Assembly (NCBI RefSeq): GCF_024362695.1
Contig: NC_065412.1
Coordinates: forward strand, 4,463,992-4,527,991
DNA length: 64,000 bases
Direction: 5' to 3'
DNA from: Pectinophora gossypiella
Taxonomy: Eukaryota; Arthropoda; Insecta; Lepidoptera; Gelechiidae
Part shown: in pieces, positions 1-12,765 of the stretch
Numbering within the stretch: position 1 is the first letter of the stretch
Layout of the letters: the number at the start of each line of letters is the position of its first letter
The notes under the pieces: generated by a model
What the model was told of the DNA's origin: nothing
Database searches by the model: none
What the model saw: only the letters and a program-made list of their open reading frames with translations
Position numbers and translations under genes: made by a program

Positions 1-547
1 CCTAAGTCGTGACAATGGCTAAGCAGTGCCTTAGACCCAATATATGATAAAACTCAAGCCTATAATCCCTCAGGATAGGCAGAGCTTCAAGTCACTAACA
101 GGAGCGACAACTTTCATCAACGCTTAGGCATGCTAAGATGCAAATTCATACATTTGAATTGCTATAATTAATAATATGATAAAACGTAACTGACATTAAC
201 AATCCTGAACGATAACTGATACCGTTAAATTTTGTCATGCCTATTACTCGGTGAAACATACTAAAACATGTACCTAATGCGTGTTTCGAGAAAAAAAAAT
301 CCATCCATATAAAAAATGTATCTCAATAACAAAGCAAGACAGATTGCGCTGTAGGATTACGTATAGAAAACAGAATTGTCCGCATGCCACTGAATGGATA
401 AGACACGAATCGCTTCAGATCGACGACGGGTTGACTGATTCGATTCAAATAGCAGCCCCGAGGCCCAGACGTCCCACTGGATTGGGGGCGCAGCTCGGTT
501 GACAAAGGTCTCTATTATAGAGGCTATACTTGGAGCAATCACGGCAA

Positions 548-808
548 GAGCCGTGGTCTAGTTGGAAGAACGCTTTGTGAGGTCGCAGGTTCAAATCCAG
601 CACGAACCTTTAACCATTTTAGAATTTGCCTTTGAATTCATATTTGAATCTAAATGATCATCTGCGAAGGACGCGTGAGGAGGTTATATGACCTAACTTA
701 TAATTGGGCTGGTATTTCCTTCAGTTTGGAAGGTCAGGCAGGCAGTCACTTCTGGAAGAAAAGCGGACCTGTCAAATCGGTGGAATAATGCTAGGCAGAT
801 GATGATTT
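548..808 (+). repeat. SINE family C, diverged copy
   Basis: A tRNA-like head (A-box-like GTGGTCTAGTTGGAAGAACG; B-box-like GGTTCAAATCC) is followed by the body shared with the fuller copy at 44827: the gaggaggttatatgacc block, the paired aggtcaggcaggcagtc block, and an end in gatgatgat. It is internally diverged and partly deleted compared with that copy, so it is an old insertion. Confidence 0.7.
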
Positions 809-1195
809 AGAACAATCTGGGTAATGTAGGAGACCGCATCTACGTTCCGCGTTAGCTGCATCTATTAGTTGAAAACCTGACATCACCATTATCGTTCCTA
901 TTTGGAGACACAGCCCGGTTGACACAGGTCTCACACATAAAATCAATATTGACAAAGGTCTGTCACACAGAGGCGAGTGGCTGTACCGGGCCGTGATTTA
1001 TTGTAGATTTGTCTCATCACCAGACTTTGGAGCCTTTGAGGGTCATATCTCACTAATTGTATGCAGTTGACACATACAAGACACCAGGTGGGGTAGCGTT
1101 TATACAACTGCATACATTTTGTTGAAGGCGGTAGGGTAGTTGTGCCACCATGGTCTTTAGTAAGATAAGGCCAAGGGCCTACCTTTCTCTTTGTA

Positions 1196-1258
1196 TTTTT
1201 TTTGTCGTGACATATTGTAGATTTGCCACAAATGTCATTGACTACTTGGCCAGCAAAC
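1196..1258 (+). repeat. Repeat family H, terminal fragment
   Basis: Carries the family-H end: a T-run, then cgtgacatattgtagatttg and a variant of the gcattaactacttggcc block seen at 3014, 7903, 14022 and 28763. Confidence 0.6.
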
Positions 1259-1794
1259 TCCTCGTCCTGCCTACTATAACTATATTATGTGCAAAAACAC
1301 GTAAAAATGAGCTAACATGGTAAACTCAATTGAAGTGAAAAGAATGGAATTTGTGATTAAATTATCGCTGAAAGGCGCGCTGATTGGCTGAACGATTCGA
1401 ATAGCGCTCGCTTGATAGTAATATGAAAGTTATTTTTATTACGAAATCGGTGAAAACTCGTAATGTTTTAGTTTCTGCACTTGTCTGGAATCGTCATCAT
1501 CTCCCTAGCATTATTTCGTTTTTCAAAGTGTCTTGATTTGACAGGAAAGATTTGACAGCTCCGGTTTGTCTGGAATCGTAAAAACAAAAAATATAAAGTA
1601 AAATATACTCGCACTTGTACCTACTTAGATAGATTGCGTGAACAACATAATCAAAATAATAATCCGCGATCAAATACAGGATGTTTTAAATAAATGCCTG
1701 GTCAAAAGTACTCTACACCAGCGAGCATTCATGAAGAATTTGGTGAGAGTGGAAAAAGCCAAATTGGTGCGTTAGGATCGTAGTATTTTAATAG

Positions 1795-1850
1795 AATTCC
1801 GTGGTCTCTGCTTACCCCAACGGGAAATAGCCGTGATATTCTATATGTAT
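1795..1850 (-). repeat. Repeat family K fragment (LINE-like 3' end)
   Basis: The reverse complement reads as an ATAC microsatellite followed by a variant of the block 'tttcccgttggggtaagcag', shared with the copies at 19963, 33525 and 48696. The (ATAC)n tract next to a fixed sequence looks like a non-LTR retroelement tail; the parent element is not visible. Confidence 0.45.
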
Positions 1851-2102
1851 GTATAAATAAAATATATAGGTAATTATCGTCGACACTTCCAGGTTGTGCT
1901 AGATACAGTGTCTACTAAAAAAATAATATTAATAATAAAAAAGTTTATTTAGGTAAAACCTTCGACACAGATACACATTTACAACATTAAAATATACACA
2001 CATTAATAGTTAGTTGGAAAACATAAAGGTATATGGGTCTCGTAGGTCACCAAAAAAGGCCAGAGTTCAGTGAAAATATACCCAGAGGGCAACACTGATC
2101 AC

Positions 2103-2354
2103 TACAATGATTCCCAAAGTGGTATGGGTTACGACTCCTCTAATACAAGTGTACAAACTGCAACCCACCTCTAGGAAATTTAACCGTAACCAATACGAAT
2201 AAAGGTCTTTTCAAATAACAATCAAAGTTTGTTACCGGCCGTTAGTGCGGTCGGTTGGAGTGTGGCAGAGACCACACCATATTCGCTCCCCATATTTCCC
2301 TAACTATGGGTCACACTCACAGGTGGGTCACGACCCACAGTTTGGGAAACCCTG
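2103..2354. mobile_element. hAT-like non-autonomous remnant
   Basis: The right end contains gggtcacgacccacagtttg followed by ggaaaccctgg. Its reverse complement (CCAGGGTTTCCCAAACTG) is the typical terminal inverted repeat of many hAT elements. The left end at about 2107 has the matching but decayed gattcccaaagtgg. No transposase is present. The class rests on the terminal motif; target duplications could not be read. Confidence 0.5.
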
Positions 2355-3013
2355 GTCTACTACATTAACGTACCTGTAAAACACTTTTTTTTGTTATTTT
2401 AAATCTTATGTAAGTACTTACTTAAAATAAACCCCGAATATCGAACGATGACTCTTGGATTGGTGAAGTTGAACATCGACCTCACACCCCGTGGTACATT
2501 ACCATACTGAAAATAAACATAAATTATTTTCTTTTTCTATTATTAGCTCATTATCATTAGCTCCTATGACGTGTACGAATAAAAATACACCTTACTTATA
2601 TGTATATTTAGGTACTTACAAAATCGCGTGACCTCTTACCTCACGTAACGTAATCCAACACGATCTGAAACAAAAGTACAGCAATCAAATAAAACGTTTG
2701 AGCTAATTTAATTAACTTTCTTTACACGTACATAAAATTGAAACGGAACTTTTAGTACCCCTGAATGTAAACGAATGAGACGAAATTACTCAGATGTGTA
2801 GAAAAATATTTATATCTCAATCAAGTGTTTGAAAAAATAAATTGAATTTTCATTCCAAATACAAATGTAGTGCTAATAAGTATGGATAAACTCCGAATTA
2901 AATTGCTAAGCTAAGCGAGCGAGACATGCTTATACTATGTACTTATATTTACAACCTGCCTAGAAATCTCAAACTTTACTTGCGATTCGAAGTACAAAGT
3001 ACCTACAGTTTCA

Positions 3014-3390
3014 TTTTTTTTCACGTGACTTTTTGTAGATTTGCCGCAGGTGGCATTAACTACTTGGCCGGATAAATGGGGAGCGCTAAAAGTTCTCACC
3101 CGGTACAACGTTTTAAGACAACAGGCCTGAGGGTACCCAGTTGGGTGCGAACCTCGGCTCAGGGCGTCGTCTGAGAGGAAAAATATTTGAAAGAATTAAT
3201 CGACTTTAGTGGGTCGATAGCGATAAGCGCTGATTGAGGAAAGTCGTCGACCACGCCGGCGGGGTCGGTATCGGGGTCCTGAAGTACTAGGTGTCGCGTG
3301 CTGATTAGCTGCATTTATGGCTAGAGTAATCGGGTCATCGGGATCGTATATTACATCCTTCGGACGTCGATACTTTTCAGTACCGTCCAT
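3014..3390 (+). repeat. Repeat family H, longest forward copy
   Basis: About 375 bp that reappears in inverse orientation at 14022-14371 and as pieces at 7903, 20839, 28763 and 36718. It begins with a T-run and cacgtgactttttgtagatt and ends near gtcgatacttttcagtaccg. On the opposite strand the last ~190 bp read as an open frame whose segment DVIYDPDDPITLAI is also found in the 14022 copy and partly in the 20839 copy, so the repeat may carry a decayed coding segment. The element class is unknown. Confidence 0.65.
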
Positions 3391-4191
3391 AAGTGGGATG
3401 TATTCGGAAGCTCTAAACCCACCCTAAACACACCCATTATGTACTGACTATTTTGCCAAAAATATTTTTGAACTTGCGATCTTTTCACATCGTCAAACTC
3501 AGTCGACACGAGGAGAAAGAATTTATAATTCCACATTCTTATGTATATTTCTACCGTTCATTTATTCGACATGACTGTATACAAAAAGAAACTATTATTC
3601 TAAAATTACTACGAACGTAATAGCTCCTAAATTGGAACATCCGATATCATAATGGAATCGCTCTATTAAACACCAGTAACTAAAAAATCGATGAATTTTC
3701 AGCCTACCACCTTTTCAGCTTCACTTTCTGTGTTAGTGGTTGTAACGATAGGTATCTACCTATTTTTTAGTCTATTGGAATAGTTCATTAATAGGCATAA
3801 TTATTATTATCGTTTTCACCTATCCAGTACGAATCTCTATATCACTTACTAAAACATAATACCTGTTAAAAATGTGTTTAGTATACATAGATCGTATTCT
3901 CTCTCAATACAATGACTCATTTCATTTTATAGACATATTCAATTTATCTAGTTCTAAATTTAAAAAATCTATTATTCAAGCCTGAGCTGATTTATTTTTT
4001 GTTTAATTTATTTTATTTTATTCGGGTAGCTTACAGCCTCTTTTACAAAGTAGATATTTATATGTGTTTTATAACATTACCTTTTTCAACTCACTAGACA
4101 AAATTGTAAACTAATACGTGGATAATGTGGTTGATTGTACATGTACTTATGTGAAAATATCCTACACCTATTGTTAATATATAATATATTA

Positions 4192-4530
4192 ACAGCCTCC
4201 GTGGTCTAGTGGTTAGAGCGACAGGCTCATATTCTGGAGGTCCGGGTTCGAATCCCGATGGGGACATGGTCGAAATCACTTTGTGAGACTGTCCTTTGTT
4301 TTGTAAGGACTTTTCTGGCTTGAATCACCTGATTGTCTGAAAAAGTAAGATGATTCCGTGCTTCGGAGGGCACGTTAAGCTGTTGGTCCCGGCTATTAGC
4401 CGTAAAAACACCTTCACCTACCCGCAGTGGAGCAGCATGGTGGAGTATACTCCATATCCCCTCCGGTTGATTGAGTAGAGGCCTGTGCCCAGCAGTGGGA
4501 CGTATATAGGCTGTTTATGTTATGTTATTG
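4192..4530 (+). repeat. SINE family A, near full length
   Basis: The tRNA-like head starts gcctccgtggtctagtggtt (A box) and has ggttcgaatcc (B box), followed by a ~260-bp body: a 'cctgattgtctga' block, a 'ttggtcccggctattagccg' block, a 'gtggagtatactcca' block and the end 'cccagcagtgggacgtatat'. The other copies (27583, 31765, 46517, 48334) share the body and differ by 5' truncation, as expected for retroposed pol III transcripts. It is not a functional tRNA gene. Confidence 0.8.
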
Positions 4531-6384
4531 TTAATATATCATGTAAAATTGTTTATTATCCCATAAAAATAAATAAATAAAAATAAAATACATAGAGCTA
4601 CTTAGATTTCTTTTTATAACTATTGGCAACCAATCCCGAATGAAGTTTTGAATCACATATTTAGTAGCATAATAGTAGTAGATACTCGTCTGCCTAATGT
4701 AGAATAATTATATAATAATAAAATAATAGCTAGCAAGGAGTGAGTGGGTGTAGCTACTTATGTACTATAAACCTCTGCTAACCCCCTAGAGGATACGGGC
4801 GTAATGTTCAGTTATGTCATGTGTGTAATAAATAATAAACCATTTTATTTCAGACTTCACCATTTACAGAGATTTATTGCAAATTATATAAAAATTAAAA
4901 AGATACATTAAGTATTTAAAAACATACAAATACTCAATATATTCGGGCCCGATCATTGGGCACCAACTTATGAAGTGACAACGAGTGTACAACAAATGGG
5001 CCGTATACTTAAATAGCCCGAACACAGACCAAAATATAATACAAATTGTAAACATAAAACTCTATCTGGTATCAATGAAAAACTTTAAGAAAGTTGATGC
5101 ACTACACAAGTTTTCCATTAGGCACGAAGAGACTACTTTACGAGAAACATTTTAAAAGAAAAGTGTAAGAAAATAAAGCTAATAAAAACTAGAATAATGC
5201 CAACGAATACGTATACAGTGAAGTTTATTATACTCTTAATACATCAAATGCAAGTTTTAATGTAAATACTTCCTACATCCATGAATTAACAACAAAAAAT
5301 TAATAAATGGTATTAAAAACAAAACATAATAGAAAAAAAAATACACGTGTACGCTTCGATTTGTACGCATTTTTACGATAGAAACCTGTCAATCTCAGGG
5401 AGTTCAGTTGATATGCCTCAGATGTCGAATTCTTTTCCACCTTATTTATCATATTTCCATGTATTTCCTCAAATTTGATAACCGTGATATTATGGGTAAC
5501 GAATTTATTGAACCAAATAGAAATGGTTCTAAGGAATCGAATATTTCCAATTCGTATGTACAAATAATAAATAAAACAGGTGATAAGCAGAAGTATATAG
5601 AGATACCTACCTATACATCTGCAAAGAGCGAATCTTGTAAGTGAAAGACATAACTAAATTGGGATTATCTAAAGATCGATTGCTCGATATACATACTTTT
5701 GAGATGGATATTCGTACCACTAGTGGCCCTATAACTGTTCTCAATGAACAGGCAGCAGCAAGATATCCAAAAGCCTAAATTAAAAATATATCGCTTTAAA
5801 AAAACATGATCAACTTTAATAAAACTACTCCTATGAATTATAACCATGTTCAACTGATTCTGAACACGCTAACCTGTTGAGCAGTCACAATCGTTTAAAA
5901 ATTGGTTAATTGGAATACGAGATAAGCAGCACGATATTGTATAAATCAAAATTTAATTAAGATCCAACCTTATACTTCATCTTCTCCCCGCAGTTATTCA
6001 AGAATATTTAATCTGCTCTTTCAGTTGATAAAATTGCTTGTGGAGAAATATAAAACCCTCAACGCCTTTTCGTAAAAATCTTCTAAAGATTAATTAATTG
6101 CCACTAGAACTCAATTCATTCCATTAAAGAAAACTTTAAACCTATAATGACATCAGCCTAAGTTCAAAGAAATACCTACGTCAAAAGAATCATGGATGAT
6201 GAGCATTGAAAACGAAGAAAATAAATGGCACTTTCAAACAAAGCTTCAGAACCACGCGGCATTATTTGTGACATTACTAGAAAGGTTATAAAGGTATCCA
6301 GACAGTTCTACGGTTTGAATTAATTATAAAATATTATGAATAATTTTTATACCCTTACGATATAAGTGAGTTAGTAGTGAATTT

Positions 6385-6469
6385 CAGACAGGCAGTCGCT
6401 TCTGTAAAAAAAAACCGGTCCTGTCAAATCTTCAGGTTAGGTACGGGATAATGCTAGGGGGATAATGAG
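6385..6469 (+). repeat. SINE family C, 3' fragment
   Basis: Contains only the body block 'agacaggcagtcgcttctgt' and the 'ggataatgctagggggat' end; it is 5' truncated. Confidence 0.65.
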
Positions 6470-7902
6470 TAGTGAATTTTCTAAGTGGAGTAGTAGATTG
6501 AACCAGTAACGCTACTCCCATAGACAAGAAGGTTTATAACTACTTATTATACTTATTTATATTATAAATACAGCCAAATAGTCTTCACTTCAGTATTTCT
6601 GAATATTTAACTAACAGGTACAATTCATAAAGATTAGTATTTTACATTTTGACCTGTCACATTATATTTGCTTTGTATAAATTTTTGTGTCTTACTTTTG
6701 CTTCTTTCATTACCGAATGTTTGGAGTAGTAAACTTCAGGTATAGTGACGTCAGCGGGGGTGCTCCCCGAGAGAGGTGAACATATTCAAATTCTTAAATA
6801 GGACACTTGACAAACTAATCAAATGAGATACTTTTTACGAAATGTCAAAACGAAAGTCTTCTTTTGAGTTTGTATCAGACGTCGTACTCATTGTTACTTC
6901 ATTCATAAATGAAATTTGAAATTAAGTGGAAAAGTGAAATGAGATTGATTTTTGATCATCTTAGACTGGCTTCTATTTCTAGATTAGCATTTTATAGCAT
7001 TTTATTATTTATCTTTGACCCAGTCTAATACCCTATTCTACAATTTTTGAGCGACTATAAAAAAGTAATGTTAATGGTTCACGTCTATCATTCCCTATCA
7101 CCTGCAGTACCCAATAAGTCGGTAGGTACATGTCTATATAAAACATCCTCTCATCTAACTCCAGTGCCTTCTGATTAAAATGAGCGAAATAAAAAAAGGC
7201 CAATATAAGAAAATTGATGAGCACTTTTAAAGGCTTTAATTTTATTATACTTACTTTCAAAAATCACGGCTCATCTGTTTTCCTCAATTTTGTCATAAAT
7301 TTTATACTACCTACGAACAAATATTTTTTTCTTCACTTATTTTGATCCTCGATAGGATTTCAATAAATTGTTACAAAATAAAAGATTATGAATAGGTATG
7401 TTACGTATTTTCATTGAACAGTCTTATGAATGCTGCTATTGAGTCTCAAACTTATCCCTTCAACAACAACAATATATTATTCATAAGGCACATACTTATT
7501 CTCCAATAAGTTCGACGACATTTCATGATATAAATAGCACTTCTTTATATTCCACGACTTTCTATGGAAGTGCGGTTATAGTATCAATTGAGCATCAAAA
7601 AACCTCACACTAAACTTTTACAATAAACTTAGTACATAATGCATAAAGTACGGCACAACAAAAAAGACGTCTAAGTCATTTTTTTTAATATAATGAGCTA
7701 AAGCTAATTCTTGTTGATGGACTGAGTCATAGTAGCAGTGATATTTTGGAGCAAGGAAGTCATAAACTCGACGAAATTGACGAGAAGACTAAATATCACG
7801 AATAAAATCACTCATTGACTATAGCCACACTATAGCAGTAGCGACTGGGTTGGTCAGCTCAATTTTAGCAAAACTTTACCATATTTTTAAGATTCTACCT
7901 TT

Positions 7903-7965
7903 TTTTTTAACGTGACTTATTGTAGATTTTCCGCAGATGGCATTAACTACTTGGCTGGAACCAGA
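7903..7965 (+). repeat. Repeat family H, terminal fragment
   Basis: A T-run followed by aacgtgacttattgtagatt and the gcattaactacttggc block; only the terminus is present. Confidence 0.6.
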
Positions 7966-9183
7966 TTCTACCAAATTGCAAATTGTAGACCTGGCCAACT
8001 TGTCCCTTATAATCTAGTATGAGATTCAACCTTCAGATCGAGATATGCGGAATATGCTGTCTAACTATAAATAGAATATAAATTATGCACCTGATTTGTG
8101 CATTCCCAAGATGTTAAACAAAAATCGCATGAACTAATCCCATCAAATCACTCTTTTCTTCTGAGTAAAGAAATTTTACTATCCTACCAATAATAGGGTA
8201 ACATAAGTTTAATGATGATCGTCACGAATCACTTCCTTGGGGGTCTCTACTCAACTAAATTAACCTTTCTGTTCGCAAAAACACGTTTCTTTTTTCCTGT
8301 AAAAAAGTTATAGATCATTTCCTTTGGATGGATTAAGGACTTATAAAATATTTTTACCCACCGATAACATGTTTTTTATCGGTGCCCGCTTTGTGAGGCT
8401 CTGGGATTTTTCCAGTTATGGTATCTGAAACATTAACAGCTCACATTAACCTAGTATTAGTTAGGTCGTTTTCTTTCTTAATTATTCCTAAGTACACTTC
8501 TTATACCTATTTATTTAAAAACCTACTGCTAAACATAAATATTCTATTGATTTTTCTAAAGAATAAATGTTTCCGGTCTTTTCCCCTAAACGAAATGAAA
8601 AGAAGTTTCACTAAAGTTACCCTTTCCTGTATGGAGATCTATAATTCAAGAGGCCCAAATAACTCTTGACTGAACTTTACTTAACAAGTGAACTCTTCTT
8701 CTTAACGGTACCTAATTTGAACTTTGGTTAGATAAAAGATTATCTCGTTCAGAATCGCTCCATCAAATCGTTCTGGATTTTCGACCAGATTTTTTTAAAT
8801 ACAGTTGTGACGAATCTGTAGCAGTAGATCTCGATACTCTTTACGACATTATTTTTTTAGAATCCATGATCGTGTTTTTCCTAAAGAAACTCATCACAAG
8901 CGATTGGGTTTCGCAACGGCAAATCTGTATGATGTTTTACGGTTACTTGTTCGCAGAATTCTCGAAATATTTTGGCTTAACTACAATATTAATATACTCC
9001 TATTCTAGGAATGTTATATATGATCTGAAAAGTTTTCCTTTATCACAAAGCCATGTTTCTTATGGATCTCTGAGCTTATTAATAATTCCACATAAAGGTT
9101 TAGAAGTTTGATTATACCATGTTTTTATGACTATTTGTTGTTTTCAGCGGTTCCCCAGCGCGACCCCGCGCGGTGATGTCGGC

Positions 9184-9358
9184 ATGGAGGCGGTGCTGCC
9201 GCTGGCGGTGGTGTGTGCGCTCGCGGTGAGCGTGGCCGGCGCGCCCAACGCCACCCGCCGGCGCGACGCGCTGCCCGACGAGCCCATCCTGCCTGACGAC
9301 GATGACGAACTCGGACACCGCTTCGATTACTACGATGAAGAGCGCATTAATATCTCAG
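9184..9358 (+). CDS. Membrane protein with two EGF/EB-like modules, coding exon 1 (signal peptide and acidic stalk)
   Basis: First coding exon of a seven-exon gene; joined exons 9184-9358, 47097-47240, 49177-49338, 49425-49601, 50137-50370, 52086-52330 and 53026-53094 give 401 residues in one uninterrupted frame. This exon encodes residues 1-58. Residues 1-20 form a signal peptide (MEAVLPLAVVCALAVSVAGA). An N-glycosylation sequon at N22, a basic RRR at 25-27, a strongly acidic stretch (DDDDE around 39-43) and a second sequon at N56 follow. The start at 9184 was chosen because it opens the signal peptide and has G at +4; an ATG eight bases upstream is in another frame. The exon opens after an acceptor (ttttcag, AG at 9146-9147), so 5'-UTR exists upstream, and closes at a CAG|GTAAC donor in phase 1. 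It is much more GC-rich than its surroundings. I do not recognise an ortholog by name; a cell-surface receptor or adhesion role is inference. Confidence 0.82.
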
Positions 9359-9718
9359 GTAACAAATATGTTAATTTCAGTAGGTACATAATCGCTCATA
9401 GCAAAAAAAAACAAATGTCAGATTCTACGCATAAGTAGCTAGCTGGTGACTAGACATCATGAACTTCAATAGTGCTTTGGACGACGCAAAAATATCTTGG
9501 ATGATAATTAAAACACATTTTGGTACAGTGTCTAATGAAGTCTGTGCGCTCACAGTGAGTGTGTTGATAAGATCTACCTGTCTAAAAAAAAGTGACACGT
9601 CAGACGCTGCTTCTACGAGACATAAAATTTTGGTACATAACCAAGATTTGCTTGAATCCAGACTAGACGGAAGATCCTGGTAAGCTCAAATATTATGTAA
9701 GCTGTAGAAGCATTTAAA

Positions 9719-10395
9719 TCAGTAGTAGTTTGGCGGCAAGGATGTGCTGCCGCCAAAGGATGTTTTCGGGGTATCGAACTGAGCATAGTACCCCGCTAGC
9801 CACAAGTTACTAGGTGGCCAACTAGTTGGGTCCGCTACAGTAGTATCTAATAAATGATAGTCATACTCACTGATGACAAACAGATACAAAACAACCAGTA
9901 TGGCGAGGGAACACTTTTCACTTTGCTGCACTTCCGCTGTGTTCGAAACCGCATTCACGAGTACATACACGTATACATTTGTTATAATCGAGCTGGTTCC
10001 GCGTCCGGAATACAAGCGGAGGTGGTAGCTATCTTTTGTTGTCAACCGACTTCTATAGAATTCTAATATGCACATGAAAGTCATTCTACATGAATACGAA
10101 CAGCGTACACAACGATGTATTTTGCGTTACCAGGGCTAGAAGCAATATTTATGATGTCTATTTGTGTATTTGCGTTCAATAAATCCCATCTGTTTGCTTC
10201 AATAACGTTGCGAAGCGAGACCTCCGAGTCGGTCAGACTCAAGACTACCGATTGATCTCCAGGAGCAGATAAATTGTTTAACAAACACAAACATAACAGA
10301 TCACCCCTTCTAATTATAATTAAATTGTCTTAAGGGACCTCTACGTGTTGGCTTCGGCCCCACGCACGCCTTCCAAAAGTCCGGGCCTCCATAAG
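9719..10395 (-). other. Unidentified block with adjoining minus-strand open frames
   Basis: Two adjacent frames on the minus strand (10290-10081, 69 residues; 10084-9719, 121 residues) have protein-like composition. Examples are TDSEVSLRNVIEANRWDLLN in the first and EYDYHLLDTTVADPTSWPPS in the second. Upstream of them (10330-10395) is a GC-rich block, gttggcttcggccccacgca on the plus strand, of the kind seen in lepidopteran repeats. No known domain is recognised. It may be a decayed transposon or retroposed sequence inside the intron rather than a host gene. Confidence 0.3.
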
Positions 10396-11604
10396 CCCGA
10401 GATATGAAAAAGACATACAAATAATAATATCATGCTTGCCGTGTTCAGCAACGGCGACTTCTTGCATTACGTAGTTAAGCTTCGATGGTGAACTCTAACA
10501 TGACTAATGTAGTTACCTTATTTAAGCGGTAAGACCCCTTATACAAGGTTCATAATAACTACTAATGAAACAATGCTTATAGACTTTATAGTTCTCTCTA
10601 GCTCATTAAAAAGTTTACAGCTAGTTAATTATATTAATAATGTCTCTTCGAAACAGTTTTAAACGAACCGACATTTGCTTAAGCTCTTAAAAGACTTTTT
10701 GCTCGTATGAGCAAATCCGTTTCAGCTGGTTGGGTCGCTGAAGGTTTATACGTAGCTAAAGGTAATCCCACGTACGATTTGCCTTCGTTTCATTTTGATT
10801 TGCCGCGAAATGTAAACACACATGTTGTTCAAATTATAAATTATATTATACATCATACTTTTGAAACGTATTTTAATATTCGGAGTGAAACATGAAACAA
10901 GCTAAAATTTTATGAAAACAAATCTCTTTTGTAGCTACATCATTAAAATTTGTGTTCTAATATGAAATGGCCTTTAAAAGAGAAAACTGGTAACTAGTTA
11001 AAATGCAGCTCGGTAGAACTTCAGAAACCGCTAACTCCTATCATGATTCAAGCATAATGCATCGATCTAAGGCCTTGGAGCTCTGCCAACGAACCAGCTG
11101 ACACGGTTCTGGCAAACAGGCATCCAATAACGTTTAATGAAAATGCCAAATTGAAAACTATTTTGCAATAAGTACCACCTTCATGTAGAACCCAATTACG
11201 ATTTCGCCCATTGTCTACACCAAATATTTTCATACTTAGATGGTAATTTATTTGATAATGTATCGTTTATATCGATTATGCTCGCTTCTGTATCGCTTTC
11301 ATTTGAACATTTATGTGTGTGTAAAACGTGTCTGCGCGTTAACGTGTCGTAAGTAAATATTTTCTTATTTGGAAGTTACGGATTATCTTTTGACTGTCCT
11401 CACATAATCCTCATAAAAAATTGCTTCGTGATCAAATATTAGGCACTACGAATACTACAAGATCTACTTTTTAGATCTAGAAAAATATTACTGTACTTAA
11501 TTCATATTTTTAAATTTAATTGCGATAAACGCAAAACTATAGCAACCAATGCGACTATATAAAAAACCATTATTTTATCAACCACTATCGATAACTGGGC
11601 TATC

Positions 11605-11775
11605 AGACATAATATCAGCTCACTACTATATCCCAATGGAGTTGTCAGGGGTACATTCATCGCAAGATGAGCTAAGTACCCACATCTGACGTAGCCTTCT
11701 GTTAGACCAATGTGATTGGATGAGCCTTATCGCCGTATATAATAGTCGAGCCAACTGTGTTAGTTAAAACTGTAA
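11605..11775 (+). repeat. Repeat family E copy
   Basis: Shares the family-E sequence: gctcacgactatatcccaat, agaggtacatccatcgcaag, ccacacctcaccgagctttc, gttagaccaacgtgatgg, ccttatcgccgtctataatg and an end in gtgttagtgaaaactgcact (approximate consensus from the copies in this window). Eleven copies or fragments occur between 11605 and 43270. Confidence 0.65.
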
Positions 11776-12070
11776 AGAATAAGGAATGTAAAGGTAACAT
11801 GATGCATGGAAAGGAACGTTTGGAGTGAGAAACTAGGAGAAAGAGAGAGACGGGAAGAGGAAACGGAATTGACTTTTTAATTAACATTAAGATAAGATGG
11901 CGATATGTGAGGAGCGTGGGCGTGGAGAAATAAAAAGACGAATTATAAAGACAATGTTTAATTCAAGACGAAGAAGTCCCTTCCTACTTTAATAACTCCA
12001 CCAATGGGTGCAAGTCTAGTACCGGGTTTCGAACCGGCGGCGGTTCGAACGTTCGAGAAGCGAACCAGTG

Positions 12071-12216
12071 TACAGTCATGAGCAATACAATGTACCCACT
12101 TTAGGACTCTTTCGCACTAACATATTTGACATTTAGTGAGACTTACAGTTCAATTTGTCAAAAAAGTTATTGTGACATGGTACCAAAGTGTATACAAATT
12201 AATGCTCGTGACCGTA
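12071..12216. mobile_element. MITE family G (TA-flanked, Tc1/mariner-type)
   Basis: Starts tacagtcatgagcaa and ends tgctcgtgaccgta, giving imperfect terminal inverted repeats (CAGTCATGAGCA against CGGTCACGAGCA) bounded by TA. Copies of nearly the same length lie at 31291, 41236 and 42470. The TA boundary and short inverted repeats fit a non-autonomous Tc1/mariner relative; no coding capacity. Confidence 0.65.
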
Positions 12217-12617
12217 CCACAGGACCACAGTGCTTCTTTACAGTTATTAAACAGAGACGCTATTCCAAAATGTACCAGAATTCTGTGTAAATGTTTCTGA
12301 TAGGTAATTGATTGTGAAAGGTTTGAGAGACGGTTTCCAATCTCTAAAGATAAAGTTGGCATGTCAATGTCATCTTCAAACCTTGGGGTAGATATTTTCA
12401 TTGTTATGTTACAAATCGATAGAAATTGGCATCAACATTTAGGTATAGGTTTTACGAAAATCATATATAGAAAATTATTATTGTTTTAAACTTGTATTTT
12501 TTTTTTCTTGACGTGACTTATTACAATAAGTCAACACCTACAGGCGGATGGGGAAGGGTAATTATCTCCATCACACATATACATATATGTAAATTTATAT
12601 TAGGTAAAGTCTCATCT

Positions 12618-12765
12618 GGGGGGTTAAAAAGGCCACATCAAAGCAATTCACCTAAAACAGAAATATTTCTATTTGTCATTTTTTTGCCTTGCGAACTTAC
12701 TTTTATATGCGCAAATGTCAAATTGCATTTTTAGATGAATTGTTTTGATGCCTTTTTAACCGCCC
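12618..12765. mobile_element. Palindromic MITE family F
   Basis: Ends ggggggttaaaaaggccaca and its near inverse (ttttgatgcctttttaaccg). Five copies lie in the window (also 17036, 25856, 44266, 49635). The element is almost entirely a hairpin, with a central AATATTGC-type segment and a cgcatataaaagtaagt loop. Confidence 0.7.

Larger units (their letters stand above)
1..9147. other. Non-coding 5' flank or upstream intron of the membrane-protein gene
   Basis: No convincing coding region is seen here; open frames are short and AT-rich. The first coding exon begins with a splice acceptor at 9147, so at least one non-coding 5' exon and the promoter must lie in this stretch or to the left of the window. 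They could not be located by eye. The stretch holds old repeats (SINEs at 548 and 4192, an hAT-like remnant at 2103, family-H copies at 1196, 3014 and 7903). About 4531-6384 and 7966-9147 show nothing recognisable. Confidence 0.6.

Noticed and set aside
4192..4265. tRNA-gene-like sequence (A and B boxes)
   Set aside because: The acceptor arms do not pair, there is no terminator, and a SINE body follows. The same holds for the heads at 29454, 44827 and 46517.
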